A DNA stretch of 33,155 nucleotides from an uncultured Erysipelotrichaceae bacterium (GTDB lineage: Bacteria; Bacillota_I; Bacilli_A; RF39; UBA660): assembly GCA_902803685.1 (NCBI GenBank), contig CADCQR010000064.1:1-33155 (forward strand). Direction: 5' to 3'. Each line of letters begins with the position of its first letter. Position 1 is the first letter of the stretch. Made by a program: the position numbers and the translations under genes. A model generated the notes under the pieces. The model was given only the letters and a program-made list of their open reading frames with translations. It searched no databases and was not told the DNA's origin. Positions 15,635-23,503 of this stretch are shown here, in pieces.

Positions 15635-16246
15635 ATGCAAATACATGCTTTGAAAAATTGTGAGTTATGTGATGATTATAATACAAAAGACACAATGAAA
15701 TATTTAATGGGTTTTGTTGCTAAGTCAATGTTTATTTCAATCATATCTATTTTGACTGTAATTATGATTGTAGCTTTACTATTCTTTGGCGATATATTAT
15801 ATAATTCACGCAAAGGCAATAATGTTGTGCCATTGTTTGGTGGGTATATAATAGTTACTCCAAGTATGGTTCCCACGTTACAAATTCAAGATGCCGTAGT
15901 CGTAAAGAGAAGTAGTGTAGATGACTTAAAAATCGGTGATATTATTACTTTTAAATCGAGTGATATAAGATATAATAATTTAGTTATTACTCATCGAATT
16001 GTTGGAGCACAGAAAATTTCTACAGGTGATTTAGTATATAGGACAAAAGGTGATAATAATAAACTAGAAGATTCTGCTTTAGTTACTTATAATAGTGTCT
16101 ATGGGAAGGTTGTTCTAAAAATACCAAGATTAGGATTTGTAAAGGTTTTTCTTAATAAGCCAGTTGGTTTTATTACGTTGGTTATTATGCCAATTATATT
16201 GTTAATTTTGTTAAATTTAAAGGGTATGCGTAAAGAAATTATTTGA
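15635..16246 (+). CDS. sipW: SipW-type (ER-type) signal peptidase I
   Basis: This 203-aa signal peptidase of the S26B class removes signal peptides on the outer membrane face. The nucleophile serine is S77 in TPSMVPTL. The position that is Lys in ordinary bacterial type I peptidases is H120 (ITHRIVG), which defines the archaeal/ER/SipW class, and the D box is KGDNN...D with D140 and D146. Transmembrane segments lie at about 28-52 and 175-195; the second follows the catalytic domain, as in SipW. AGGTGG (15624-15629) precedes ATG 15635, with TATAAT words at 15612 and 15618. In B. subtilis SipW processes TapA and TasA, and the two TasA-like genes immediately upstream suggest the same partnership here. 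Confidence 0.92.
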   Translation: MQIHALKNCELCDDYNTKDTMKYLMGFVAKSMFISIISILTVIMIVALLFFGDILYNSRKGNNVVPLFGGYIIVTPSMVPTLQIQDAVVVKRSSVDDLKIGDIITFKSSDIRYNNLVITHRIVGAQKISTGDLVYRTKGDNNKLEDSALVTYNSVYGKVVLKIPRLGFVKVFLNKPVGFITLVIMPIILLILLNLKGMRKEII

Positions 16247-16271
16247 TTTAATAGAGTGTATTCTTTTTTTA

Positions 16272-16280
16272 TGTTATAAT
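16272..16280 (+). promoter_or_regulatory. Extended -10 promoter of rsmA
   Basis: TGTTATAAT is a perfect extended -10. The predicted start (about 16287) lies almost on the Shine-Dalgarno of rsmA, so the leader would be around 10 bases. Confidence 0.6.
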
Positions 16281-16296
16281 TTTGGCGGTGATTATT

Positions 16297-17097
16297 TTGG
16301 AAAAATATGATGTACAATTTAAAAAAAAATATGGGCAGAACTTTTTAAAAGACATAAATATTGTTAAAAAAATAGTTAGAGTGGCCAATATTGAAGGAAA
16401 TTCTTTGGTAATTGAGGTTGGTCCTGGTGGGGCTATAATGACTCGTGAGTTGGCACAGGTTGCTAAAAACGTAGTTGCTTATGAGATTGACGGGGAGTTA
16501 AAAAACGAGCTATATAAAAGACTTGCTGAAACTAATAATGTAAAGATATTTTTTTGTGATTTTCTATTATCAGATTTATGTAAAGATTTGTACAATTATA
16601 AGTATGATAATTTATATTTTGTTAGTAACGTGCCTTATTATATAACAACACCTATTATCATGAAGTTAATTGATCAGAGATTATCTTTTAAAAAAATTGT
16701 TATGATGGTACAAAAAGAAGTTGGAGAACGTTTAACTACAGAGTGTGGTAATAGGATGTATGGCGCATTAACAGTTATCTTAAATTACCATTTTACTATA
16801 AAGAAAGAATTTGTTGTTTCACGTAGAGAATTTGTTCCTCAGCCTAATGTTGATAGTGTTGTTGTATCTTTTCAACCTAAGGAAAATTGCTTATATTTAA
16901 GAGATTATTCTACTTTTAAAAAATTGGTATATGATAGTTTTCAGTTTAAAAGAAAGACATTAAGAAATAATTTAAAGTCTTATAATTTAGATAAGATTTC
17001 TTCTGTACTGAAAGAATATGGTTATGATCTTAATGTTAGGGCAGAACAGCTAAGGTTAGAAGTATTTGTTGATATGGCTAATATAATTTATGAATAA
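16297..17097 (+). CDS. rsmA: 16S rRNA (adenine1518/1519-N6)-dimethyltransferase RsmA (KsgA)
   Basis: RsmA dimethylates two adjacent adenines in helix 45 of 16S rRNA late in small-subunit assembly. The 266-aa protein starts with the family signature KKYGQNFLKD, has the SAM motif VIEVGPGGAIMT, the catalytic NVPY motif (SNVPYYITTPI) and the C-terminal helical domain with RREFVPQPNVDS. I chose TTG 16297, five bases after GGTGA; GTG 16288 is an alternative, and upstream TTG 16282 would overlap the predicted transcription start. The B. subtilis neighbours rnmV and yabE, normally just upstream, are replaced by the TasA-like/SipW genes. yabG follows, as in B. subtilis. Confidence 0.96.
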   Translation: MEKYDVQFKKKYGQNFLKDINIVKKIVRVANIEGNSLVIEVGPGGAIMTRELAQVAKNVVAYEIDGELKNELYKRLAETNNVKIFFCDFLLSDLCKDLYNYKYDNLYFVSNVPYYITTPIIMKLIDQRLSFKKIVMMVQKEVGERLTTECGNRMYGALTVILNYHFTIKKEFVVSRREFVPQPNVDSVVVSFQPKENCLYLRDYSTFKKLVYDSFQFKRKTLRNNLKSYNLDKISSVLKEYGYDLNVRAEQLRLEVFVDMANIIYE

Positions 17098-17134
17098 AAA
17101 AAGATAATTGACATATATTTTAGTGGTGATGTCA

Positions 17135-17902
17135 ATGGTTTTTAAGAAAGGTGATTATGTTACTAGATCATCTCACAATAATGATATACTTTTTAAAATA
17201 ACTAGTATTAGCAATGATATTGCTGAGTTAAAAGGAGTCAATGTTAGATTATGTGCAGATTCTAAATTAACGGATCTTGTTAATGCAACTAATGTTATTA
17301 TCAGTGATGAAGAGGTGGTAAGCAATAAATTTGATGATTTGGCACTAGATAGAGGGCGATTTTTTTACTTACCAGGAAGTATTTTACATATTGATGGAGA
17401 TGAAGAATATTTAGCAAGATGTATGAAATTTTATAAAAAAATGAATGTAAAGGCTAATGGATTTTATTTGCCAGAACCAGAGATGCGTATAAAAGTTCAA
17501 AGTTTATTGGAAAAATTTCATCCTGATATTTTAATATTGACTGGTCATGATGCATATTATAATAAGGTCAATCGAAGTGATTATCAAAATTCATCAAATT
17601 ATATAGAAGCTGTTAGAGAAGCTAGAAGATATGAAAAAAATCAGGATAAATTGATAGTTATTGCCGGCGCATGTCAGTCTAATTATGAGGAATTAATCAA
17701 ATCTGGTGCTAATTTTGCTTCTAGTCCAAAAAGGATAAATATACATGCCTTGGATCCTGCTATTATTGCTGTTGCTCTTGCATTTTCTGACAGAAATAAG
17801 AGTATAGATTTAATGTCTTTAATTAATAAAACAAAATATGGTAGTGATGGCATTGGTGGTATTATTACTAATGGTACTATGTATGTGGGGTTTCCAAGAT
17901 GA
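17135..17902 (+). CDS. yabG: Sporulation-specific cysteine protease YabG
   Basis: YabG is a spore-coat-modifying protease made in the mother cell late in sporulation. The 255-aa protein (B. subtilis 290 aa) shows the family blocks DRGRFFYLPGSILHIDGD (72-89), ILTGHDAYYNK with H138, and IAGACQSNYEELI with C180, the likely catalytic Cys/His pair. SSPKRINIHALDP follows, and the protein ends in GIGGIITNG. ATG 17135 follows GGTGAT (17124-17129); in-frame ATG 17129 and TTG 17108 are alternatives. No sigma-K promoter was convincing upstream. The stop overlaps the start of the veg-like gene. This is one of the clearest sporulation markers in the window. Confidence 0.95.
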   Translation: MVFKKGDYVTRSSHNNDILFKITSISNDIAELKGVNVRLCADSKLTDLVNATNVIISDEEVVSNKFDDLALDRGRFFYLPGSILHIDGDEEYLARCMKFYKKMNVKANGFYLPEPEMRIKVQSLLEKFHPDILILTGHDAYYNKVNRSDYQNSSNYIEAVREARRYEKNQDKLIVIAGACQSNYEELIKSGANFASSPKRINIHALDPAIIAVALAFSDRNKSIDLMSLINKTKYGSDGIGGIITNGTMYVGFPR

Positions 17903-18111
17903 TGATTGATAGTATAAAGAATAAAATTAGCAAATTAGTTGGTACAAAACATAATTTTGTATTTAAGGGTACTAGAAATCAAGAGGAAAAATTTCAAGGT
18001 ATTATAAGTAATTCATATAATGCTATATTTACAATTGTTTCTGATAATCACATTACAAAATCTTTTTCTTATAATGATTTATTAGTTGGTAATATTGAAA
18101 TCGTTGATTAG
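17899..18111 (+). CDS. veg: Veg-like protein
   Basis: Veg is a small, abundant protein of Firmicutes; in B. subtilis it stimulates biofilm matrix gene expression and affects spore outgrowth. This 70-aa protein begins IDSIKNKISKLVGTKHNF, followed by KGTRNQEEKFQGIISNSYNAIFTI and a final SFSYNDLLVGNIEIVD, which match the Veg pattern (an SM-like beta barrel ending in a YSYADxLT-like block). Its place directly after yabG is as in B. subtilis. ATG 17899 overlaps the yabG stop by four bases; ATG 17902 is possible. No strong Shine-Dalgarno is present, so translation is probably coupled. It is shorter than B. subtilis Veg (86 aa), missing the C-terminal tail. Confidence 0.85.
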   Translation: MMIDSIKNKISKLVGTKHNFVFKGTRNQEEKFQGIISNSYNAIFTIVSDNHITKSFSYNDLLVGNIEIVD

Positions 18112-18149
18112 TATATTGATATTTCTTAATTTTTGAGTGTAAATATATG

Positions 18150-18178
18150 TTGCATTTTGTTTTTTTATATATTAAAAT
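18150..18178 (+). promoter_or_regulatory. spoVG promoter
   Basis: TTGCAT (18150-18155), a 17-nt spacer and TAAAAT (18173-18178) form a sigma-A-type promoter. No sigma-H-type signal, which drives spoVG in B. subtilis, was recognised. Confidence 0.6.
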
Positions 18179-18186
18179 GAAGGTAT

Positions 18187-18203
18187 AAAGTATTAGATAC
18201 TTT
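18187..18203 (+). promoter_or_regulatory. 5' stem-loop in the spoVG leader
   Basis: AAAGTAT and ATACTTT form a perfect 7-bp hairpin with a TAG loop, two or so bases from the predicted transcript start and just before the GGGAGG Shine-Dalgarno. It resembles the 5' stabiliser hairpins of other Gram-positive mRNAs; a regulatory role is inferred. Confidence 0.45.
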
Positions 18204-18221
18204 AGAGGGAGGAAATATTAC

Positions 18222-18503
18222 ATGAAAATAACATCAGTAAACGTACGAAAGATTGAAAAAGATGGTTCTCGGATGAAGGGGATTGCATCAGTTTTAATAG
18301 ATGAAAGTTTCGCAGTACATGATATTCGTATAATTGAAGGAGATAATGGTTTGTTCATTGCTATGCCTAGTCGTAAAACTGCTACTGGAAGTTATCGTGA
18401 CATCGCTCATCCTATAAATCCAGAAGTTCGTTCTATGTTTGAAGAGGCTATTCTTGAGGCATATAAAAATGCTCCTGATGTATCTGATAGCGAAGAAGAG
18501 TAA
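18222..18503 (+). CDS. spoVG: RNA-binding regulator SpoVG
   Basis: SpoVG is a conserved nucleic-acid-binding protein that affects cell division at the onset of sporulation and many regulons in Firmicutes. The 93-aa protein is typical throughout: MKITSVNVRKIE at the start, ASVLIDESFAVHDIRII, GLFIAMPSRK, and YRDIAHPINPEVR. An acidic tail ends the protein. The gene has its own promoter and a clear terminator, so it is monocistronic. GAGGGAGGAAA (18205-18215) precedes ATG 18222. Its position after yabG-veg matches B. subtilis, with ispE and purR missing. Confidence 0.98.
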   Translation: MKITSVNVRKIEKDGSRMKGIASVLIDESFAVHDIRIIEGDNGLFIAMPSRKTATGSYRDIAHPINPEVRSMFEEAILEAYKNAPDVSDSEEE

Positions 18504-18514
18504 TTTGTATTATG

Positions 18515-18541
18515 AAAAAGGAACATATTTGTTCTTTTTTT
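18515..18541 (+). terminator. spoVG terminator
   Basis: A 10-bp stem (18516-18525 with 18530-18539, one G-T pair) with a TATT loop, ending in a T-run. Confidence 0.85.
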
Positions 18542-18626
18542 GTTTGGTATATTTTGTAATTAAAGTTCATATGTTTTATTGGAAGTATAATTTATGAGAG
18601 AAATATAATGGAAAGAATTTTGAAAG

Positions 18627-18667
18627 ATTAGTTTGTTATTGTAAAATCTCTCTTACATAAAACTAAT
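18627..18667 (+). promoter_or_regulatory. Possible sporulation promoter region of yabP-yabQ
   Basis: TGTTATT (18634-18640) and CATAAAAC (18656-18663), 15 bases apart, weakly resemble a sigma-E promoter. The same stretch is bracketed by a perfect 8-bp inverted repeat, ATTAGTTT (18627-18634) and AAACTAAT (18660-18667). Neither signal is strong alone. Confidence 0.25.
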
Positions 18668-18686
18668 AGTTCTTTGATTTTTTAAT

Positions 18687-18980
18687 ATGGATAAGCAAGA
18701 TAATACAATGAGTAACTATAATCATAGTATACAGTTACTAGAAAGAAAAAATTTAGTTGTTTCTGGAGTGAAAAAGGTAGATAATTTTGATAATAAGCAA
18801 TTTATAATTGAAACAATTTTAGGATTCATGGTAATAAAAGGTGAGGATTTGGAGCTTCTAAAATTAGATACTATACAAGGTATTGTTTCTATTAAGGGTT
18901 TAGTTAATAGTATAGTTTATGCTGAAGATTCACATAAAAAAGATAAAGATGATAGTATAATTAGTAGGTTATTTAAATAA
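18687..18980 (+). CDS. yabP: Spore cortex/coat protein YabP
   Basis: YabP is made in the mother cell during sporulation and is needed for spore maturation in B. subtilis. The 97-aa protein matches the family pattern: a polar N-terminus (HSIQLLERKNLVVSGVKKVD), DNKQFIIETILGFMVIKGEDL, then a block ending in VSIKGLVNSIVY, and a basic, aromatic ISRLFK end. The start may be ATG 18687 or ATG 18708; neither has a strong Shine-Dalgarno. The stop codon overlaps the yabQ ATG by one base. The order yabP-yabQ-divIC is conserved with B. subtilis; yabO and yabN are missing. Confidence 0.9.
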   Translation: MDKQDNTMSNYNHSIQLLERKNLVVSGVKKVDNFDNKQFIIETILGFMVIKGEDLELLKLDTIQGIVSIKGLVNSIVYAEDSHKKDKDDSIISRLFK

Positions 18981-19240
18981 TGGGATTAAATGTTCAGTTA
19001 TTAACTATATTAATAGCTTTTCTGTTTGGCTTTTTTTACTGTGTTTTATTTAAATATTATAAAAAATATATTAGAAGTTTTAGATTTTATGTGATAACTG
19101 ATTTTTTATATAATTTTATATTTTTTGCTATTTATTGTTTTGTTTTTTATAAGTTGAATAATTTATATTTAAATTACTATATGTTTATTTTCTTTTTTAT
19201 AGGTTTCTTAATTGCCTATTTAACTGTAAATATCTTTTAA
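18980..19240 (+). CDS. yabQ: Spore cortex membrane protein YabQ
   Basis: YabQ is a mother-cell membrane protein required for spore cortex formation in B. subtilis. This 86-aa protein, shorter than the B. subtilis one, has three predicted transmembrane helices (about 4-22, 38-57, 63-84) and the family's N-terminal NVQLLTILIAFLFGFFYCVLF. It contains very few polar residues and many Phe/Tyr. ATG 18980 overlaps the yabP TAA, so translation is coupled. Identification rests on the N-terminal pattern and on its position between yabP and divIC. Confidence 0.85.
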   Translation: MGLNVQLLTILIAFLFGFFYCVLFKYYKKYIRSFRFYVITDFLYNFIFFAIYCFVFYKLNNLYLNYYMFIFFFIGFLIAYLTVNIF

Positions 19241-19255
19241 AGTAGGAAACTTTTA

Positions 19256-19284
19256 TTGAATTACTAATGACAATAATTTATAAT
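19256..19284 (+). promoter_or_regulatory. divIC promoter
   Basis: TTGAAT (19256-19261), a 17-nt spacer and TATAAT (19279-19284) form one of the best sigma-A promoters in the window, just before the divIC Shine-Dalgarno. Confidence 0.75.
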
Positions 19285-19308
19285 TATGTTGTCATGGCAG
19301 GTGATAAT

Positions 19309-19614
19309 ATGACTAAAGTTTCTTCAAGTAAGAAAAAGTTGAGAAGAAGAATGGTATTCTTAGGATTTGGTTCAATGTTAGTTATTGTTACAATGATATT
19401 TACAATGACAAGATATTGGGTTCTCATCATTGAAAAGTATCAAGAGAAGAAAAAATTAGAAGATGAATTACTTGCCTTGAAGGATAAGGAAAAGGAATTG
19501 GAATTAGATGCTAAAAAGTTGCAAGATTCTGAGTATATAGCAAGGTATGCAAGAGAAAAATATTTGTTTTCTAAAAATGGTGAATTTGTTATTAAGATGC
19601 CAGAGGATGAATAA
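19309..19614 (+). CDS. divIC: Cell division protein DivIC (FtsB-like)
   Basis: DivIC/FtsB is a bitopic septum protein that joins FtsL and DivIB in the divisome. The 101-aa protein has a basic cytoplasmic N-terminus, one transmembrane helix (about 16-36), a Lys/Glu-rich coiled coil (about 38-72), and the conserved extracellular DSEYIARYAREKYLFSKNGE segment. I chose ATG 19309 because GGCAGGTGAT sits just upstream and because the basic start is typical; the in-frame ATG at 19267 lies upstream of the promoter's -10. The unit is monocistronic, with a terminator overlapping the stop codon. It is preceded by yabP-yabQ as in B. subtilis. Confidence 0.92.
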   Translation: MTKVSSSKKKLRRRMVFLGFGSMLVIVTMIFTMTRYWVLIIEKYQEKKKLEDELLALKDKEKELELDAKKLQDSEYIARYAREKYLFSKNGEFVIKMPEDE

Positions 19615-19628
19615 ATTTCCTCTTTTTT
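19602..19628 (+). terminator. divIC terminator spanning the stop codon
   Basis: AGAGGA (19602-19607) pairs with TCCTCT (19618-19623). The 10-base loop includes the divIC TAA, and six T follow. Confidence 0.75.
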
Positions 19629-19640
19629 ACTGTATTTGTA

Positions 19641-19649
19641 TGTTATAAT
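19641..19649 (+). promoter_or_regulatory. Extended -10 promoter of tilS
   Basis: TGTTATAAT is a perfect extended -10, 10 bases before the GGGAGG Shine-Dalgarno of tilS. Confidence 0.6.
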
Positions 19650-19671
19650 ATGTTTGACGGGAGGTACTTCT

Positions 19672-20985
19672 GTGATTAAAATTGATAATTGTTTTACTTT
19701 TATGAAAAATGATATTATTGTCGTTGGTTGTTCTACTGGACCTGATTCTATGGCTTTAATTGATATGTTAATTAAAATTAGAAAAAAGTATAATTTAGCT
19801 TTAATTGTTGCACATGTAAACCATAATTTGAGGGAGCAAAGTTCTGAGGAAGCAGAGTATATGAAAGAATATTGCCGACTTAATAATATAGAGTGTGAAA
19901 CTATGGTTATAGAGCAGTATGGTGATGATAATTTTCATAATGAAGCTCATAATATTAGATATAACTTTTTTGAAAGTGTTGTTGAAAAATATGGTGCTAA
20001 TTATCTTATGACAGCGCACCATGGAGATGACTTAATAGAAACTATATTGATGAGAATTGCTAGAGGTTCTAATTTGAAAGGGTATAGTGGATTTAAAAAA
20101 GTTGTGGATATGGGGACTTATAAAATCGTAAGGCCTTTAATTGAATTTACAAAAAATCAATTAGAGCAGTACGATAAAGAAAATGGCGTAAAATATTATA
20201 TAGATGATTCTAATGATAAGGATAAATATACTAGAAATAGATATAGAAAATATATTTTACCGTTTTTGAAATCTGAGGATAAGAATGTTCATTTAAAGTT
20301 TTTAAAATTTAGTAGTACATTAAATGATGTTAATAGATATTTGGAAAGAGAAAGAAATAAGGTTATTAAAAGAACCATTTTAGATAATAAGATTATTATT
20401 GATCAATTTTTAAATGAAGATATATTTATGCAAAAAGAAGTTCTTTATTATTTGCTTGAATTATATTATAGTGATGATTTAATTTTGGTTAACGACAGGC
20501 ATATTAATTTGATATTAAAAATAGTTTCTAGTAAGAAATCTAATTGCTTTGTTAATCTTCCTAATGGTGTGATTGCGGTTAAAAGTTATAATATATTGGA
20601 ATTACACAGAGTTGCTGATATAATAGGAAGTTATGAAATTGAATTTGATAACTGTGTTACTCTTCCCAATAATCACATTATAGAGAGGGTAGATGCTGAG
20701 TCCAGTAACAGTAACTGTGTTTGCCGTTTAAATTCTAAAGACATAGTTTTACCGTTGATTGTTAGAACTAGATGTGATGGTGACAAGATGTTGGTTAAGG
20801 GTATGAATAAGTCTAAAAAACTGAAGGATATATTTATTGATAATAAAATATCTTTGTCAAGTCGAGATACATGGCCTGTTGTTGTTGATTCCGTTGGAAA
20901 GATTGTGTGGATTCCCGGAATAAAAAAATCAATATTTGACAAAAACAAAGATGATATTTATGATATAATATTGAAATACAGTTAA
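19672..20985 (+). CDS. tilS: tRNA(Ile)-lysidine synthetase TilS
   Basis: TilS makes lysidine at C34 of tRNA-Ile(CAU), switching its identity from Met to Ile. The 437-aa protein starts with an N-type ATP pyrophosphatase domain; the PP-loop is S21-T-G-P-D-S26, where most TilS have SGGxDS. The next block HVNHNLREQSSEEAEY and HHGDDLIETILMR are typical. The middle and C-terminal substrate-binding domains follow. GTG 19672 is the start, behind GGGAGGT (19659-19665). An upstream frame extension to 19636 passes through the promoter. ftsH follows 10 bases later with no hpt in between, which in B. subtilis separates the two. Confidence 0.95.
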   Translation: MIKIDNCFTFMKNDIIVVGCSTGPDSMALIDMLIKIRKKYNLALIVAHVNHNLREQSSEEAEYMKEYCRLNNIECETMVIEQYGDDNFHNEAHNIRYNFFESVVEKYGANYLMTAHHGDDLIETILMRIARGSNLKGYSGFKKVVDMGTYKIVRPLIEFTKNQLEQYDKENGVKYYIDDSNDKDKYTRNRYRKYILPFLKSEDKNVHLKFLKFSSTLNDVNRYLERERNKVIKRTILDNKIIIDQFLNEDIFMQKEVLYYLLELYYSDDLILVNDRHINLILKIVSSKKSNCFVNLPNGVIAVKSYNILELHRVADIIGSYEIEFDNCVTLPNNHIIERVDAESSNSNCVCRLNSKDIVLPLIVRTRCDGDKMLVKGMNKSKKLKDIFIDNKISLSSRDTWPVVVDSVGKIVWIPGIKKSIFDKNKDDIYDIILKYS

Positions 20986-20995
20986 GGAGGAATGT

Positions 20996-22966
20996 ATGAA
21001 TAATAGTATAGATAGAAAAAATGTTAAGAAAGGTCTTCTGCCATATTTGTTTATTGCATTTGTTATAGTTGCTATATTTTATTTTGTTAATGTAATGAAT
21101 AAAAATGTCAATGTTTTAACATATGATGAATTCATGAATGAGCTTTCTAAAAAAAATGTTACTGAAGTGGAAATTGTTACTAGAGGTGGGGCATATACAT
21201 ATGAAGTACGTGGTGTACTAAAAGGTTATAAAGAAAATGAGACTTTTTTTGCCCGTTTGCCTTTTAGCGAACATGTTATGAAAAAGATTATTGAGGCTGG
21301 AGATAATAACAAGCTTAAGATTGTTGTCAAGTCTGATCCTGAGTCATCAGCCTGGGTGGTAATTGCCGTTAATGTGTTGCCGTTGGTTATATTTGTTGGT
21401 GCTGCTGTGTTCTTATTTAGTAGGCAATTGTCAGGTAATAAGAGTTCTTTAGACTTTGGTAAAAGTAGAGCTAAGCTAAATCCTGATAATAATAAGGTTA
21501 CATTTAATGACGTGGCAGGCTTAAAAGAAGAAAAAGAAGAGTTAAAGGAATTAATAGATTTTCTAAAGAATCCTAAGAAGTTTCAAAAATTAGGTGCTAG
21601 AATTCCAAAGGGCGTTTTATTGTTTGGGCCTCCAGGAACTGGTAAAACTTTACTTGCAAAGGCAGTAGCTGGTGAAGCAGATGTACCATTTTACTTTATT
21701 AGTGGTTCTGATTTCGTAGAGTTGTTTGTAGGTGTTGGTGCAAGTCGTGTAAGAGATATGTTTCAACAAGCAAAGAGAAATGCTCCTTGTTTAATATTTA
21801 TAGATGAAATTGATGCAGTTGGTCGCCAAAGAGGAACCGGTTTAGGTGGTGGACATGATGAAAGAGAGCAAACCTTGAATCAGTTATTAACTGAAATGGA
21901 TGGTTTTGGTGCTAATGAAGGTATAATAATTATTGCTGCAACTAATAGACCAGATGTTTTGGACCCTGCTCTTCTAAGACCAGGTCGTTTTGATAGACAA
22001 GTGACTGTTAATTTGCCAGATGTAAGAGGTAGAGAAGAAATACTTGCCGTTCATGCTAGGAATAAGCAATTGGCTGATGGCATTACTCTTGCTAATTTAG
22101 CTAAAAGAACTCCAGGATTTAGTGGAGCTGATTTGGAAAATCTGTTAAACGAGGCTGCACTATTGGCGGTAAGAAGAAATAAGAATAAAATTACAATGAG
22201 TGAAATTGACGAAGCAACAGATAGAGTTTTGATGGGGCCTGCTAAAGTTTCTCATAAGTATAGTGAAAATGATAGAAAATTAGTTGCATATCATGAAGCT
22301 GGTCATGCTGTTATTGGTTTGAAGTTGGCCAATGCAAGTGATGTACAAAAAGTTACTATTATACCTCGTGGCTCTGCTGGTGGATATAATATGATGGTTC
22401 CAACGGAAGAGAAAATGTGTTCGACAAAGAAAGACTTGCTAGAAGAAGTTATCGGTTTGTTAGGTGGTAGAAGTGCTGAGGAAGTTGTTTTTGGAGAAAT
22501 TACAACTGGTGCACATAATGACTTCGAGAAGGCAACTAAGATTGTTAGAAGTATGGTCACTGAATATGGTATGAGTGATTTAGGGCCTTTACAATTTGAA
22601 CAACAAACAGGTAGTGTCTTTTTAGGAAGAGACTATAATAAATCTCATAATTTTTCGAATGAAGTAGCTAATGAAATTGATATGGAAATGCGAAAAATAA
22701 TTAATGAGTGTCACAGTAAAGCAAAGGAAATAATTAAAAAGAATAGAAATTTACTAAATTTGATTGCTGAGACATTGTTGGAGTACGAGACTTTAACAAA
22801 AGAACAGATTGATTATTTAGTTAGTAATGGTAAGATGCCTGAAGAAGAAACTGATAATTACGAATCTATGTCAATAACAAAGTTGAGAGAGATTGCTAAA
22901 GAAAAGGGTATAGCTAATTACTCAAATATGTCTAAGGGTGAATTATTAAAAGAATTAAGCGATTAG
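20996..22966 (+). CDS. ftsH: ATP-dependent zinc metalloprotease FtsH with a C-terminal SAP/Rho_N-like tail
   Basis: FtsH is a hexameric membrane AAA+ protease that degrades misfolded membrane proteins and short-lived regulators. The 656-aa protein has transmembrane helices at about 13-34 and 119-142, an extracytoplasmic domain between them, Walker A GPPGTGKT (211-218), Walker B with D270-E271, the second region of homology around 315-335, and the zinc site HEAGH (433-437). The normal FtsH ends near residue 620. Here about 35 further residues follow ([10 protein letters not shown], then a turn, [14 protein letters not shown]), which look like a SAP/Rho_N helix-turn-helix nucleic-acid-binding tail. 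AAGGAGG (20984-20990) precedes ATG 20996, ten bases after tilS. A hairpin spanning the stop codon ends the unit. Confidence 0.97.
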   Translation: MNNSIDRKNVKKGLLPYLFIAFVIVAIFYFVNVMNKNVNVLTYDEFMNELSKKNVTEVEIVTRGGAYTYEVRGVLKGYKENETFFARLPFSEHVMKKIIEAGDNNKLKIVVKSDPESSAWVVIAVNVLPLVIFVGAAVFLFSRQLSGNKSSLDFGKSRAKLNPDNNKVTFNDVAGLKEEKEELKELIDFLKNPKKFQKLGARIPKGVLLFGPPGTGKTLLAKAVAGEADVPFYFISGSDFVELFVGVGASRVRDMFQQAKRNAPCLIFIDEIDAVGRQRGTGLGGGHDEREQTLNQLLTEMDGFGANEGIIIIAATNRPDVLDPALLRPGRFDRQVTVNLPDVRGREEILAVHARNKQLADGITLANLAKRTPGFSGADLENLLNEAALLAVRRNKNKITMSEIDEATDRVLMGPAKVSHKYSENDRKLVAYHEAGHAVIGLKLANASDVQKVTIIPRGSAGGYNMMVPTEEKMCSTKKDLLEEVIGLLGGRSAEEVVFGEITTGAHNDFEKATKIVRSMVTEYGMSDLGPLQFEQQTGSVFLGRDYNKSHNFSNEVANEIDMEMRKIINECHSKAKEIIKKNRNLLNLIAETLLEYETLTKEQIDYLVSNGKMPEEETDNYESMSITKLREIAKEKGIANYSNMSKGELLKELSD

Positions 22967-22980
22967 TTTGATTCTTTTTT
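22948..22980 (+). terminator. ftsH terminator spanning the stop codon
   Basis: The 5' arm (22948-22958) pairs with 22968-22978 in 11 bp (one G-T). The nine-base loop contains the TAG of ftsH, and the T-run ends at 22980. The mscL promoter starts two bases later. Confidence 0.75.
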
Positions 22981-22981
22981 C

Positions 22982-23009
22982 TTGCAATTGTTATAAAAAA
23001 TATTATAAT
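22982..23009 (+). promoter_or_regulatory. mscL promoter
   Basis: TTGCAA (22982-22987), a 16-nt spacer and TATAAT (23004-23009). Confidence 0.65.
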
Positions 23010-23033
23010 AAAAACAGTGAAGGAGAGGTTGTT

Positions 23034-23492
23034 ATGGCTAATAAAATAGTTGATTCAGAAAAAATAAAAGAAATAAGAAAAAAAAGTACCGGTTTTTTTA
23101 ATGAGTTTAAAGAATTTATTTTAAGAGGAAATGTTATGGATATGGCAGTAGGTGTTATTATAGGAAGTGCATTTTCCGATATAGTGGCTGCACTTACTAA
23201 AGACTTTATTAATCCCCTTATTAATGGAATTGGCGGTGCTGAGGTAGGAGGATCAATAAAAATATATGGTGGTCAAAAAATTTTATATGGTGATTTTATA
23301 ACTTCTGTTATAAACTTTGTAATAATGGCATTTGTTCTTTTTATGCTTTTAAAATCTGTTAATGCAATAATGTCTCTTGGTAAGAAAAAAGTAGCTAAAA
23401 ATGTTGAATCAGATGCTACTCCTGAAGTTAAAAAGAGTGATGAAGTTATTTTGTTGGAAGAAATTCGAGATTTGTTAAAAAAGAAAAAGTAA
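23034..23492 (+). CDS. mscL: Large-conductance mechanosensitive channel MscL
   Basis: MscL is a pressure-release pore opened by membrane tension during osmotic downshock. The 152-aa protein has the family's first helix block (FILRGNVMDMAVGVIIGSAF then SDIVAALTKDFINPLI, about 28-63), a periplasmic loop and a second helix (about 88-108), then a charged C-terminal helix with EVILLEEIRDLLKKKK. The N-terminus is about 18 residues longer than in E. coli and rich in Lys/Glu. ATG 23034 follows AAGGAGAGG (23020-23028); an in-frame TTG at 22968 would read through the promoter. mscL is not part of the B. subtilis cluster, so this is a local insertion between ftsH and dusB. Confidence 0.96.
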   Translation: MANKIVDSEKIKEIRKKSTGFFNEFKEFILRGNVMDMAVGVIIGSAFSDIVAALTKDFINPLINGIGGAEVGGSIKIYGGQKILYGDFITSVINFVIMAFVLFMLLKSVNAIMSLGKKKVAKNVESDATPEVKKSDEVILLEEIRDLLKKKK

Positions 23493-23503
23493 TTTGGTGA
23501 TTT

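Noticed and set aside
18504..18686. Short ATG-led frames between spoVG and yabP
   Set aside because: They are 4-7 codons long with weak ribosome binding sites; no gene is supported.
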